Source: an uncultured Saprospiraceae bacterium (GTDB lineage: Bacteria > Bacteroidota > Bacteroidia > Chitinophagales > Saprospiraceae). From it: 64,000 nt of DNA. The translations under genes were made by a program, and so were the position numbers. Positions 36,987-45,096 of this stretch are shown piece by piece (within the stretch, counting starts at the first letter, position 1; every line of letters begins with the position of its first letter). Below the pieces are notes generated by a model. That model was not told the origin of the DNA. It did no database searches and saw nothing but the letters and a program-made list of their open reading frames with translations. Location: assembly GCA_938001865.1 (NCBI GenBank), contig CALLAW010000083.1:1-64000 (forward strand), in the 5' to 3' direction.

Positions 36987-37014
36987 AATATGTAAAGCTA
37001 CTGATATTTAGCGA

Positions 37015-37419
37015 CTATTCGGGTTTTTCTTGGACTAATTCGATCAAGATACCGCCAGTAGTCTTTGGATGGAGAAAACAGACAAGCTTATTGTCAGCAC
37101 CTTCTTGTGGCTCCTCACTTAGAGGTTGGAAGCCTTCACTCTTCAATCGATCTATCTCTGACCTGATGTCTGTCACAGCAAATGCTACATGGTGTAGTCC
37201 CTCCCCTTTCTTAGCGATATACTTATCTATGACATTACCTTCTTGTGTACCGGCTACTAGCTCGATCTTGTTAGGCCCACACCTCAGGAATGCTGTCATT
37301 ACATGTTGACTCTTGACTTCTTCTCGTTTGTAGACCTGAGTATTGAAGAGAGCCTCATAGAGAGCTTCACTCTTAGCGAGATCTGAGACTGCGATTCCTA
37401 AGTGTTCGATTTTTTGCAT
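37015..37419 (-). CDS. mce: Methylmalonyl-CoA epimerase
   Basis: The 134-residue protein interconverts (R)- and (S)-methylmalonyl-CoA in propionyl-CoA metabolism, the step next to the B12-dependent mutase. VOC-fold motifs: 'IEHLGIAVSDL' with metal His, 'KIELVAG', 'EGLHHVAFAV' and 'GGILIELVQ' at the C-terminus. I chose the ATG at 37419 because the conserved protein begins 'MQKIEHLGIAV'; an upstream in-frame start would add 29 residues foreign to the family. It lies 28 bp upstream of ruvC on the same strand. Confidence 0.95.
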   Translation of the reverse strand: MQKIEHLGIAVSDLAKSEALYEALFNTQVYKREEVKSQHVMTAFLRCGPNKIELVAGTQEGNVIDKYIAKKGEGLHHVAFAVTDIRSEIDRLKSEGFQPLSEEPQEGADNKLVCFLHPKTTGGILIELVQEKPE

Positions 37420-37554
37420 TGGTATAGAGAGTTGATCATTTGGAGAGTATAAGCATTTGGGAGGTATAAAGATAAGTATTCCGTAAGTGATGGAGTACAT
37501 AATCACTTTCGTGAAATAGCATTTTTATCCTATCCTCTTACCTAATCTTAGGAG

Positions 37555-39165
37555 CTACACCTCATCCACAAGGTCTCTTACTACATAATACCTCGGATCG
37601 TCAATTGACGTCTCTATGATATCAGCAAATTTTGGATTTGCCTTGAGTAAGAGAGCCTGACACTCGGAACTAAGGTGAGTAAGCTTGATCGTCCGACCAC
37701 TCTCGAGGTACTTATTGGCGATATTCTTAAGCGCTTCGATACTAGAATGATCACTGACCTTTGACTCGATGAAGTCTATCTCTACATTGTCTGGGTCATT
37801 CTTGACATCAAACTTGGCGTTGAAGTTCTGGATAGATCCGAAGAAGAGTGGTCCCCATATTTCGTAGACTTTCGTGCCGTTTGGTTTCATTTTTTTTCTT
37901 GCTCTAATCATTGTCGCATTTTTCCATGCAAAAACCAGAGCAGACATAATCACACCTACGATTACGGCGATTGCGAGATCCTGCCACACTGTGACGGCTG
38001 AGACAGTCACGAGTACGATAGCATCAGCGATTGGTATCTTATTGAGGATCCTGAAACTACTCCAGGCAAATGTCCCTATCACGACCATGAACATGACTCC
38101 AACGAGAGCTCCTATTGGTATCTGCTCGATAAGACTAGCACCGAATAGGATAAATGCCAAGAGAGCTACTGCTGCTACGATACCTGAGAGTCTCCCTCTA
38201 CCACCACTCTCTACATTGATGATAGACTGACCGATCATGGCACAGCCTCCCATCCCTCCAAACATCCCACTGAGGATATTGGCACTCCCTTGGGCAATAC
38301 ACTCACGATTACCACTCCCTCTCGTATCTGTAAGCTCGTCCACAAGGTTAAGCGTCATCAGTGACTCGATCAGACCTACCGCTGCGAGCAAAAATGCTGT
38401 GGAAACAATCAATCCCCAGTGTCCTGAGACTGAAGCTAGCATACTCGGTATCTGTACTTGGAGTGATGGCAACCCTCCTTGGAGACCAGTCCCTCCGCCA
38501 TCTCTAATAAATGAACCCACAGTACTGACATCTAGATTGCCAAATATCGTGATCGCAGCTACTACGATGATCGCAACTAATGCGGATGGAATCTTATCAG
38601 TCAACTTGGGGAGTAAGTGCATAATCGCCATGGTCAGTGCTACTAGACCGAGCATGATATAGAGTGGACTGCCTGTGAGCCACTCTGCACTCCCGCTAGA
38701 CATCTCCTTGAACATACCAAGCTGCGACAAGAAAATCACTATCGCAAGACCATTGACAAATCCCATCATCACTGGATGAGGAATCAATCTTACAAACTTA
38801 CCCAACTTGAATAGACCAGCTATGATCTGGATAGCCCCGACGATAAGGAGTGTGATGAAAAGCCACTGGAGACCTAGATTATCAATCGGTGTCGCTAGAG
38901 ACTTCCCTACGAGATTACCCTGCTGTATCATATGCACCATCACTACGGCCATCGCTCCTGTAGCACCTGAGATCATGCCTGGTCTACCGCCAAATACTGA
39001 AGTGATAATACCCATAATGAAGGCACCATAGAGACCGACCAAAGGATCGATACCCGCTACGAATGCAAATGCAACTGCCTCAGGGACCAATGCTAGAGCT
39101 ACTGTCAATCCTGAGAGAATATCATTTTTCGGGTTTTCGGTTAACCGCTTTATCAATGGTGTCAT
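37555..39165 (-). CDS. SulP-family anion transporter with STAS domain
   Basis: The 536-residue inner-membrane protein has 10-14 hydrophobic segments and SulP motifs 'DILSGLTVALALVPEAVAFAF' style near the N-terminus and 'GLIESLMTLNLVDE' with 'GSGNRECIAQGSANILSGMF' in the middle, then a C-terminal STAS domain (about 430-536). SulP members carry sulfate, bicarbonate or dicarboxylates; the specificity is not readable. I preferred the ATG at 39165 over a TTG nine codons upstream; a -7-like TATCTTTG (minus strand, 39201-39208) lies 36 bp before it. Confidence 0.94.
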   Translation of the reverse strand: MTPLIKRLTENPKNDILSGLTVALALVPEAVAFAFVAGIDPLVGLYGAFIMGIITSVFGGRPGMISGATGAMAVVMVHMIQQGNLVGKSLATPIDNLGLQWLFITLLIVGAIQIIAGLFKLGKFVRLIPHPVMMGFVNGLAIVIFLSQLGMFKEMSSGSAEWLTGSPLYIMLGLVALTMAIMHLLPKLTDKIPSALVAIIVVAAITIFGNLDVSTVGSFIRDGGGTGLQGGLPSLQVQIPSMLASVSGHWGLIVSTAFLLAAVGLIESLMTLNLVDELTDTRGSGNRECIAQGSANILSGMFGGMGGCAMIGQSIINVESGGRGRLSGIVAAVALLAFILFGASLIEQIPIGALVGVMFMVVIGTFAWSSFRILNKIPIADAIVLVTVSAVTVWQDLAIAVIVGVIMSALVFAWKNATMIRARKKMKPNGTKVYEIWGPLFFGSIQNFNAKFDVKNDPDNVEIDFIESKVSDHSSIEALKNIANKYLESGRTIKLTHLSSECQALLLKANPKFADIIETSIDDPRYYVVRDLVDEV

Positions 39166-39324
39166 ACTTGGTAATTCAAATCTTAATCTCAAAAAAGATG
39201 CAAAGATAGACTAATCTCGTCCCTATGCGATATCTCCTATTGGTAATCTAGATTGGTCTCAATTCGCATATTGAGATTTGTGTCGTACTTATTTGACTTG
39301 TAATCTTTTCTTTCTTAGTGCTGA

Positions 39325-40005
39325 TCATGCCTTATCATACTCCAAGTAAGCGTCCCAAGCGATCTTCCAGAGGTTATCACTTAAGTTGGGCGGAGAGACG
39401 AACTTCTCTCGGTTACCCTTCCAATCAAACTCTAAGTTACAGGCATGGAGGTAGATGGTCTTGTTCTTATTAGATCGACGAGCACCATACTTGACATCAT
39501 CTTTGATCCAGAGATTCCGATGTGCTAGTTGACATCTTATCTGATGGAATCTTCCTGTCACGAGTTTGACTCTGATGACATGGTATCGATCGAGGGTAGC
39601 AATGATCTGATACTCTATGATAGACTTTTTACTCTTAGGATTGGCCTCGGTACTGATCCGTGCCTTATTGTGATTGCCATCTCTGATGAGATAGTCGGTA
39701 AGTGTGCCTTGCTGGGGGATTTTATCTCCGATATTGCAGATGGCGATATAGTGCTTACCTACTTGATAAGTATTGATCAGATGGTTGAATGTGTGGGCGG
39801 AGTCAGCATTGGTAGAGACAGTCATGAGTCCACTGACTGGTGTATCTATCCGCTGATTATAGTGAAGTGATTCGGCGTCATCGTGCCCTGATAGTGCCTC
39901 TTGTACTGAGTAGAGGTCGAGATCACTCTGAGTCGTCTGGATACCCGCAGGCTTAGAGATGACGATGAGATCTTGGAGTTTTTTTACAATTTTTATTCCT
40001 TTCAC
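39325..40005 (-). CDS. RluA-family pseudouridine synthase
   Basis: The 226-residue protein has 'LIVISKPAGIQTTQS' and the catalytic block 'NQRIDTPVSGLMTVS', with the catalytic Asp after Arg-Ile, then 'YQIIATLDRYHVIRVKLVTGRFHQIRCQLAH', the usual 'TGR-HQIR-h' signature. It lacks an S4 domain. It would modify uridines in rRNA or tRNA; the target is not clear. The start is GTG. The 39-residue DUF4834-like gene lies 26 bp upstream on the same strand and may be in one unit. Confidence 0.92.
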   Translation of the reverse strand: MKGIKIVKKLQDLIVISKPAGIQTTQSDLDLYSVQEALSGHDDAESLHYNQRIDTPVSGLMTVSTNADSAHTFNHLINTYQVGKHYIAICNIGDKIPQQGTLTDYLIRDGNHNKARISTEANPKSKKSIIEYQIIATLDRYHVIRVKLVTGRFHQIRCQLAHRNLWIKDDVKYGARRSNKNKTIYLHACNLEFDWKGNREKFVSPPNLSDNLWKIAWDAYLEYDKA

Positions 40006-40031
40006 GTTTGGGATTTATGGATCGTTGCTGA

Positions 40032-40151
40032 CTACTCTACTTCTTCGTAGTCAGTATATTGATCTGTGCTCTGATCTGGTGTAGTCAATGACTTACGATT
40101 ACTGTACCTGTAAGCGATGAATAAGAGAGCTGCTAAGATGAGATACTTCAT
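40032..40151 (-). CDS. Very small DUF4834-like membrane protein (39 residues)
   Basis: An ATG at 40151 opens a 39-codon frame: an N-terminal hydrophobic helix ('YLILAALLFIAYRY', 3-16) followed by a polar tail ending 'QYTDYEEVE'. The combination of an N-terminal membrane helix, positive residues and an acidic 'DYEE(I/V)(D/E)' C-terminus is that of the Bacteroidota DUF4834 family, here in a short form. It lies 26 bp upstream of the RluA-type gene, same strand. The function of the family is unknown. Support is pattern-based only. Confidence 0.5.
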   Translation of the reverse strand: MKYLILAALLFIAYRYSNRKSLTTPDQSTDQYTDYEEVE

Positions 40152-40273
40152 AAGTAAGAGAGTCTATATAAAGTACAAAGGTAAGGATAACTCTCAAGAC
40201 TTGGCTCCTCTCTGATCAGACTCACTGAGAGAGTTGAGTATCCTGTTGGCGATGGCGGTGTACTCTGTATCGA

Positions 40274-40954
40274 TTACTTGGGTTGTTCGCTTTTTTGAGC
40301 TTTTTTCAATTCCTTCCTTCTTTGCTTTCCTTCTAGTCGATAAGAGAGGATATTGAGTCTAGCGTTGAGCTTGTAGATACTCTTCTTCAGATATTGGGTG
40401 TAGACTTCTTGGGTCTCAGTGCCCTCTGCAAAGATTTTGTTGAGATTGGTCATGACTCCATCGAAGTATTGAGGAAATGGACCAGGCACATGCACATTGT
40501 CTGCATTGACGACACCTAATTCTCTGACATCATTTCGCTTGACGAGGATGAGATACGGCTCATCGAGCATGTGAAGGGAGTCACGATAAGCCTTGAGGCG
40601 AGTATCCGGTATGACGACATACTTACCGTAATCATAGTTAGCCTCAAATGCCTCATTGGCACTCTGTTGGAAGATTTCTCTAAATTGAATCTTACGTTGT
40701 CTCTCTTCTATCAGTTCTGCTTTACGCTTGACACTTGTCTCTGCATCGATGAATGTATTGAGAGCTTCTATGCTCTTAGTCTGTGTATCTACGCAGACGA
40801 TCATCGTCCCTACCTTGGCTGCTCTGATTGCATCGAAGGCGACCTGCCTCGAGGACTGACTCCTGAGTGTGCCTGTCCAGATGATAGCAACCAATGCGAT
40901 TGCGAGAGATAACTTAGAGCTTAATGATCTGCTGGAGATAATCTGTGCCTTCAT
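40274..40954 (-). CDS. Hypothetical secreted protein overlapping the DUF4465 gene
   Basis: The 226-residue protein has an N-terminal signal sequence (about 12-33, ending 'GTLRSQ'), a mixed domain with 'VGTMIVCVDTQTKSIEAL', a helical stretch with charged residues ('RKAELIEERQRKIQFREI'), and a Lys/Arg-rich C-terminus. No family is recognised. The start overlaps the end of the DUF4465 gene by 41 bp, so translation is probably coupled, placing it in the TonB receptor cluster. Confidence 0.75.
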   Translation of the reverse strand: MKAQIISSRSLSSKLSLAIALVAIIWTGTLRSQSSRQVAFDAIRAAKVGTMIVCVDTQTKSIEALNTFIDAETSVKRKAELIEERQRKIQFREIFQQSANEAFEANYDYGKYVVIPDTRLKAYRDSLHMLDEPYLILVKRNDVRELGVVNADNVHVPGPFPQYFDGVMTNLNKIFAEGTETQEVYTQYLKKSIYKLNARLNILSYRLEGKQRRKELKKAQKSEQPK

Positions 40955-41873
40955 AGGAGACTAAGATAGTATATATTCCACTTGCATATACAGAAAGATC
41001 AATGATCTGAGTCGTTCTGTCTGATTCGCTTCTATATCTGACATTACCTTGAAGATCATATAGGGTTACTGCATCTGCCGGTTGTTGTGTGGTGAGGATG
41101 ATATAGTCTTGAGTCGGATTGGGTCCGACCTTGATCTCTACAGATGTCGAGATATCTGCTGTATTCCCTACTACAGTGGTAGAGACATCATCCAGGCAGA
41201 AGTACGCTGGTGTATTCATCCCGAATACTCCGACATCAGTACTACTCAACTCAAATGTAAGATTGTCAGCCTGACCTATCGTCTGTAATATATCGAGGAT
41301 GACCCAATCACTCTGGATATAATCTTGACTGTTGTCCTCAAATCTAAAATCAGCTAAGTAGTGATCAAGAGTATCGGGAAGTAACTCTCCATCTCTATAA
41401 CCCTTGATCGTAAGGAGGAAGTAGTCTGGATCATCTCCTGTCAATCCACCAAACTTCTTGGCATAGTTATCTCCATCTAACATACTCAGATAGGCATAAG
41501 TACTATTGTTGATTGCTATCTGCTGTATAATGGTCCCATCCTGGATCGTCTCTATCGATGGTGTAGGTGAGGCAAAACTGACTGCATAAGACTGACTCCC
41601 ATCATTCCCTGCTCCTGCAATACAGCTATATTGGTTACCAAATCCTGGTGTAGTCACATCTGTATCGGCAGAGATCGCAAATCCATCCCATGAGTCCCAA
41701 TCTGGGTTATAGTTATTATAAAGAAGGATATTATTTCCTTCAAATGAGACACCATTATCTGCTTGGTTGAGTGGATTACCGTCTGTCACTCCGAATGATT
41801 CGAAGTCTTCAGTCTGACTGAATAGTGATGTGATAAATAAAAGAGCAAAGCAAGTTGTGTAGAGATGTTTCAT
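40914..41873 (-). CDS. DUF4465 surface protein with T9SS type A sorting domain
   Basis: The 319-residue protein has a signal peptide (1-19, ending LFSQ), a DUF4465 beta-sandwich (about 20-235: 'FEGNNILLYNNYNPDWDSWD', 'YAYLSMLDGDNYAKKFGG', 'DYFLLTIKG', 'PAYFCLDDV') and a type A sorting domain ('KVGPNPTQDYIIL' to 'YLQQIIKL'). DUF4465 proteins often lie beside BtuB-like receptors in Bacteroidota. The receptor gene is 27 bp upstream here, which suggests capture of the ligand at the surface and hand-over to the receptor. Confidence 0.92.
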   Translation of the reverse strand: MKHLYTTCFALLFITSLFSQTEDFESFGVTDGNPLNQADNGVSFEGNNILLYNNYNPDWDSWDGFAISADTDVTTPGFGNQYSCIAGAGNDGSQSYAVSFASPTPSIETIQDGTIIQQIAINNSTYAYLSMLDGDNYAKKFGGLTGDDPDYFLLTIKGYRDGELLPDTLDHYLADFRFEDNSQDYIQSDWVILDILQTIGQADNLTFELSSTDVGVFGMNTPAYFCLDDVSTTVVGNTADISTSVEIKVGPNPTQDYIILTTQQPADAVTLYDLQGNVRYRSESDRTTQIIDLSVYASGIYTILVSYEGTDYLQQIIKL

Positions 41874-41900
41874 ATCTGTAAGTAAGTTGTTGTTACTAAT

Positions 41901-43781
41901 CTAGGGTGCTAAATGCGGGCAAATGTATACAAAATTTAATTCTGCATACGTGCCTGGCATCGGTCTTCTCTCTATAATCGAGTAGGCTTGATTGAAAAGG
42001 TTTACTCCTCGGAGCTCCACTGTGACTTGGTGCTCTCGCTGTGAGTTGTCATCACTCCACTTGATCTGGTGGCTTAGACTTGCATTTACCAGAGTGTATG
42101 GCGGTAAGGTATCATTGATCCCTCGATATCCACGGGTATGCTGAAGGTCGATCGTGAGTTGAGATCTCAGATATCGGAGGCTTGCTGTGAGATGACTCTT
42201 AGCTCTTGGGATGTAGATGAGTTGTTCATTTTTGATGAGACCGATACTGTTATTGTCTTGGTCTGGAGTACTGTAGATGAGGCTTTGCTTGGAGAGCAGT
42301 GTGAGGCGAGAGTTGTCTCGCTGGAGAGTCCACTTCGTCTCTAGATCTATCCCTCTTGCCCATACTCGACTCACATTACTCGCGGTAAATGGGCTACCCA
42401 CTTGCTCAGGGGCCCACAAGATATAGTTGTCTACCCATCGACTGAAGAGCAGCCCTGTAAATGTCAGTGCCTTGTCCTTATTGATAAGGATACCTATGTT
42501 GCTTTCCCAGCCCTGTTCTGGGAGTAGGTCTGGATTGCCTCCACGTGCCCAGTAGAGGTCATTCATCGCTGGAGCTCTCCACAATCTCCTTGCACTGATC
42601 TTGAGCTGGGCTGTGGGATTGAGTGATACCTGATGGCTGAGGTAGCCACTTATATGCTGACTAGCGCTATCCGATTGATGGAGTGAGATCCCTCTGAGGA
42701 GTATCTCGGTAGTATGTCTAGAGTGTTTTTGGTATTTGGCAGCGACCAACATCTTGTGAGTTGCGAGGTCTTTATCACTATCAAATCCTCCATTGCTTGC
42801 TTGGTTGTAATCACCCTGGTATCCGACGCGATATTGGAGTGGTTGCTCTTGAGAGAACTTGGCGATTGACTCCAGGTAAATGGTTTGGAAGTTTCCAGTA
42901 TTTTGATAATTGATCAGTAGATCTTGATAATCGATGCTCTGCTGTGTATATCCGATACGTGTCTTGATACTGTGCTGATCGGAGTAGTATGTGTGTGTCA
43001 CTCCGAGTCTTGAGAGTCTATCATCTTGTGACTGCTGACTTTGGTTCTGGACGAGTGTAGGTGGGATATTACGTGTCTGGTCATGCCACCAGTAGTCAGC
43101 TGAGACCTCTTGACGCTTGGTCAGTATCCACTTAGCTGAGAGGTAGAGGTTGGATGCTGAGTTCTCCGCATGGTGTTGTCTCCTGACTTGATCGAGCTCT
43201 GGGACTGGATATCGATACGCATTCTTTGCATCCAGTCTTGAGAGAGAGATTGAGTAGGTTGCCCTACGAGTATTGGCTGAGTAAGTGAGGTATGACTCTA
43301 TGCTGCCATAATCTTTGGTCTGTGTACCGATGGTCAGGTCGGGTCTCTCTCCATCAGAGGTGTCTATATCTACGGTGCCAGCAATACTTCCTGTCTCTGA
43401 GAGCTTAGCTGAGAGCCCCGTATTGATCGTCATCCCTTGATGAAAAAATATTGGCAATAATGAAAAATCCAACTGACCGATGAGTGGATTGGTTACCGGT
43501 ATGCCATTTAGCGTAAGCGCTGTATGACTAGCGTTGCCACCAAGCAAGCTCGTAGTGATGGATGATCCTGGACCGATGGTCTTAAGGAAGAATGATGACT
43601 GTCGATCTAGAGTTGTAGATACGGACTGGGCAGACTCACTCTCCACGCTAGTGATGAAGTCTTGCTGATCCGTGTGGGTAGAGATGATATTGATGTCGGG
43701 GACTAGGATGGTATCTACTGACTGACTACTGAGCACTATACTCAGGAGCCCAAGTGTCATCGTGCTTATCCATCTCAACAT
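41901..43781 (-). CDS. TonB-dependent outer-membrane receptor (BtuB-like)
   Basis: The 626-residue protein has a signal peptide, a plug (about 25-150: 'SSITTSLLGGNASHTALTLNGIPV' style, with 'NPLIGQLDFSLLP') and a 22-strand barrel region ('RRLWRAPAMNDLYWARGGNP', 'RAKSHLTASLRYL'). It imports a ligand by TonB energy. The plug and barrel patterns resemble BtuB, and the DUF4465 partner supports a cobamide ligand, but no B12 riboswitch is seen. I chose the ATG at 43781; a GTG 6 codons upstream is possible. Oddly, the last strand 'AELNFVYI' is followed by 'CPHLAP' instead of ending in Phe. Confidence 0.88.
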   Translation of the reverse strand: MLRWISTMTLGLLSIVLSSQSVDTILVPDINIISTHTDQQDFITSVESESAQSVSTTLDRQSSFFLKTIGPGSSITTSLLGGNASHTALTLNGIPVTNPLIGQLDFSLLPIFFHQGMTINTGLSAKLSETGSIAGTVDIDTSDGERPDLTIGTQTKDYGSIESYLTYSANTRRATYSISLSRLDAKNAYRYPVPELDQVRRQHHAENSASNLYLSAKWILTKRQEVSADYWWHDQTRNIPPTLVQNQSQQSQDDRLSRLGVTHTYYSDQHSIKTRIGYTQQSIDYQDLLINYQNTGNFQTIYLESIAKFSQEQPLQYRVGYQGDYNQASNGGFDSDKDLATHKMLVAAKYQKHSRHTTEILLRGISLHQSDSASQHISGYLSHQVSLNPTAQLKISARRLWRAPAMNDLYWARGGNPDLLPEQGWESNIGILINKDKALTFTGLLFSRWVDNYILWAPEQVGSPFTASNVSRVWARGIDLETKWTLQRDNSRLTLLSKQSLIYSTPDQDNNSIGLIKNEQLIYIPRAKSHLTASLRYLRSQLTIDLQHTRGYRGINDTLPPYTLVNASLSHQIKWSDDNSQREHQVTVELRGVNLFNQAYSIIERRPMPGTYAELNFVYICPHLAP

Positions 43782-43845
43782 CCTGCAAATGTAATACACT
43801 TATCGAAGTAGATCTTGCTCACATGAGGAGAAATAATACGTGTTA

Positions 43846-44370
43846 TTACTCAACCAATGTAATCTCATCTATGTGTAGCGCAAATGTCTCCTCGACACCA
43901 TTGGCAATGAGGAAACCTACCTCTTGCATAGCCCTACCATCATATACAGGGATATCTAGGAGTTGTCCTCTGAAGATGGGCTGGAGTTGATTGAGTGGGA
44001 CTGTGAGAGTCTGCCACTCTCCCGTCGTCTGGAGAGTGTAGGTATATTGGTGATAGTCTCCTCGGTTGCCTTTGATCCTAAGTTGGTATGTCTTACCATC
44101 TCCTTTGACCTTGAGTCTGAGACTCCGATATCTCCGGATGTCCGAGAGGCCACACTCGTATCTTACTGATGCAAATCCACCATTATTCTCTAGTGAGACA
44201 TGACCCGCGAAGAGACCATGACCGTCTGGATCTAAGGTAATCTTACTCTGTGAGACTCCTCCCATGACTCCGTCGTTGACGATTCTCCAGTTAGAGAGTT
44301 CTGCCTCTGGGTTAAATACAAAGACATTGAATAGTGATGAGATCATCGTGTGATAGAGTAGTACATTCAT
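43846..44370 (-). CDS. CIA30-family protein
   Basis: The 174-residue protein matches the complex I intermediate-associated protein 30 family: 'WRIVNDGVMGGVSQSKI' (27-43), 'GHVSLENNGGFASVRYE', 'LRLKVKGDGKTYQLRIK' and 'EVGFLIANGVEETFALHID', a galactose-binding-like beta fold. Bacterial members have no proven complex I role. It may have a weak signal at its N-terminus. It lies 64 bp upstream of the TonB receptor gene on the same strand and may be in one transcript. Confidence 0.9.
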   Translation of the reverse strand: MNVLLYHTMISSLFNVFVFNPEAELSNWRIVNDGVMGGVSQSKITLDPDGHGLFAGHVSLENNGGFASVRYECGLSDIRRYRSLRLKVKGDGKTYQLRIKGNRGDYHQYTYTLQTTGEWQTLTVPLNQLQPIFRGQLLDIPVYDGRAMQEVGFLIANGVEETFALHIDEITLVE

Positions 44371-44521
44371 AATGATGAGATTTCCTTAGTGATAGTATAG
44401 TAACCAACAGCAGGCAATAAGGTTGTGATTACCAATGAGTTAATACAACAGGAGAGGACAGAGTACTTGTACACTGTGATGGTGGAGGGATGGTAAGATG
44501 TGAAATGATGGGGGCTCAAAT

Positions 44522-44567
44522 AAAAAAATTGAGCAACCTTGAATAAGGGGTTGCCCAATTTTTTTTT
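44522..44567. terminator. Bidirectional rho-independent terminator
   Basis: TTGAGCAACC (44529-44538) and GGTTGCCCAA (44549-44558) form a 10 bp stem with one mismatch, flanked by seven A on the left and nine T on the right, so it works in both directions. It ends the unit of the 35-residue membrane protein (stop at 44577). Confidence 0.85.
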
Positions 44568-44576
44568 ACTCAAAAA

Positions 44577-44684
44577 CTATCCCGGGTAGCTCATCACTAA
44601 GAAGCCTATCAAGACTATACTGGTAACGAGAACAAACCAAAAACGAGCATCCGAGAGGACGGAATCTTCATTGTGTTGAAGCAT
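44577..44684 (-). CDS. Very small predicted membrane protein (35 residues)
   Basis: An ATG at 44684 opens a 35-codon frame: a polar N-terminus ('MLQHNEDSVLSDARFW') and one hydrophobic helix ('FVLVTSIVLIGFLVM'), ending 'SYPG'. A strong terminator follows 10 bp after the stop, and the upstream 400 bp contain no other ORF, so this is the only coding content of the transcription unit. No family is recognised; single-helix proteins of this size often attach to respiratory or transport complexes, but this is speculation. Confidence 0.5.
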   Translation of the reverse strand: MLQHNEDSVLSDARFWFVLVTSIVLIGFLVMSYPG

Positions 44685-45096
44685 AATATGAATATGGTTT
44701 TGGTTATTAAAGCTGCAGTCCTAATCCTTGCTTTCATGATTAATAAAATCTGCAACATTCAATCATCCATACTAAGACAATAACGATACCATAAGAATAT
44801 TTGGTAATGTGAAACCTATACCAAATCTTATGTGTGTTTTTGGGTAGATAATAGGATGCTCAGAATCCTATGTATGTAATCAGCTTATTTAGAGGGGATT
44901 ATAGATGCTTGATATCATGATTTCGACTCTATAGAGAATGTCCCTCTTCAAAAATTACCCAATATATTTAGATAGATCTCTACCCAATATCTATAGTGTG
45001 ATCTCAGGGTATATTACATATCAGTACTATCCAACATGCACTCTCTACCGCTAATGACTTAGCATCTTGAGTCGTGATATCTCTCATCTGCTCTAC
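44685..45096. other. Intergenic region
   Basis: It contains the upstream region of the 35-residue protein and the downstream region of the BamA-like gene. I see no cobalamin box, other riboswitch, strong promoter or further ORF. Confidence 0.4.

Noticed and set aside
39257-39276. Inverted repeat TCTCAAT/ATTGAGA downstream of the RluA-type gene
   Set aside because: Only 7 bp arms, no T run, not clearly tied to a gene.
44367-44573. 68-codon minus-strand frame ahead of the CIA30 gene
   Set aside because: It spans the bidirectional terminator at 44522-44567.
44371-45096. Cobalamin riboswitch upstream of the TonB receptor cluster
   Set aside because: No B12 box or suitable structure found on the minus strand.
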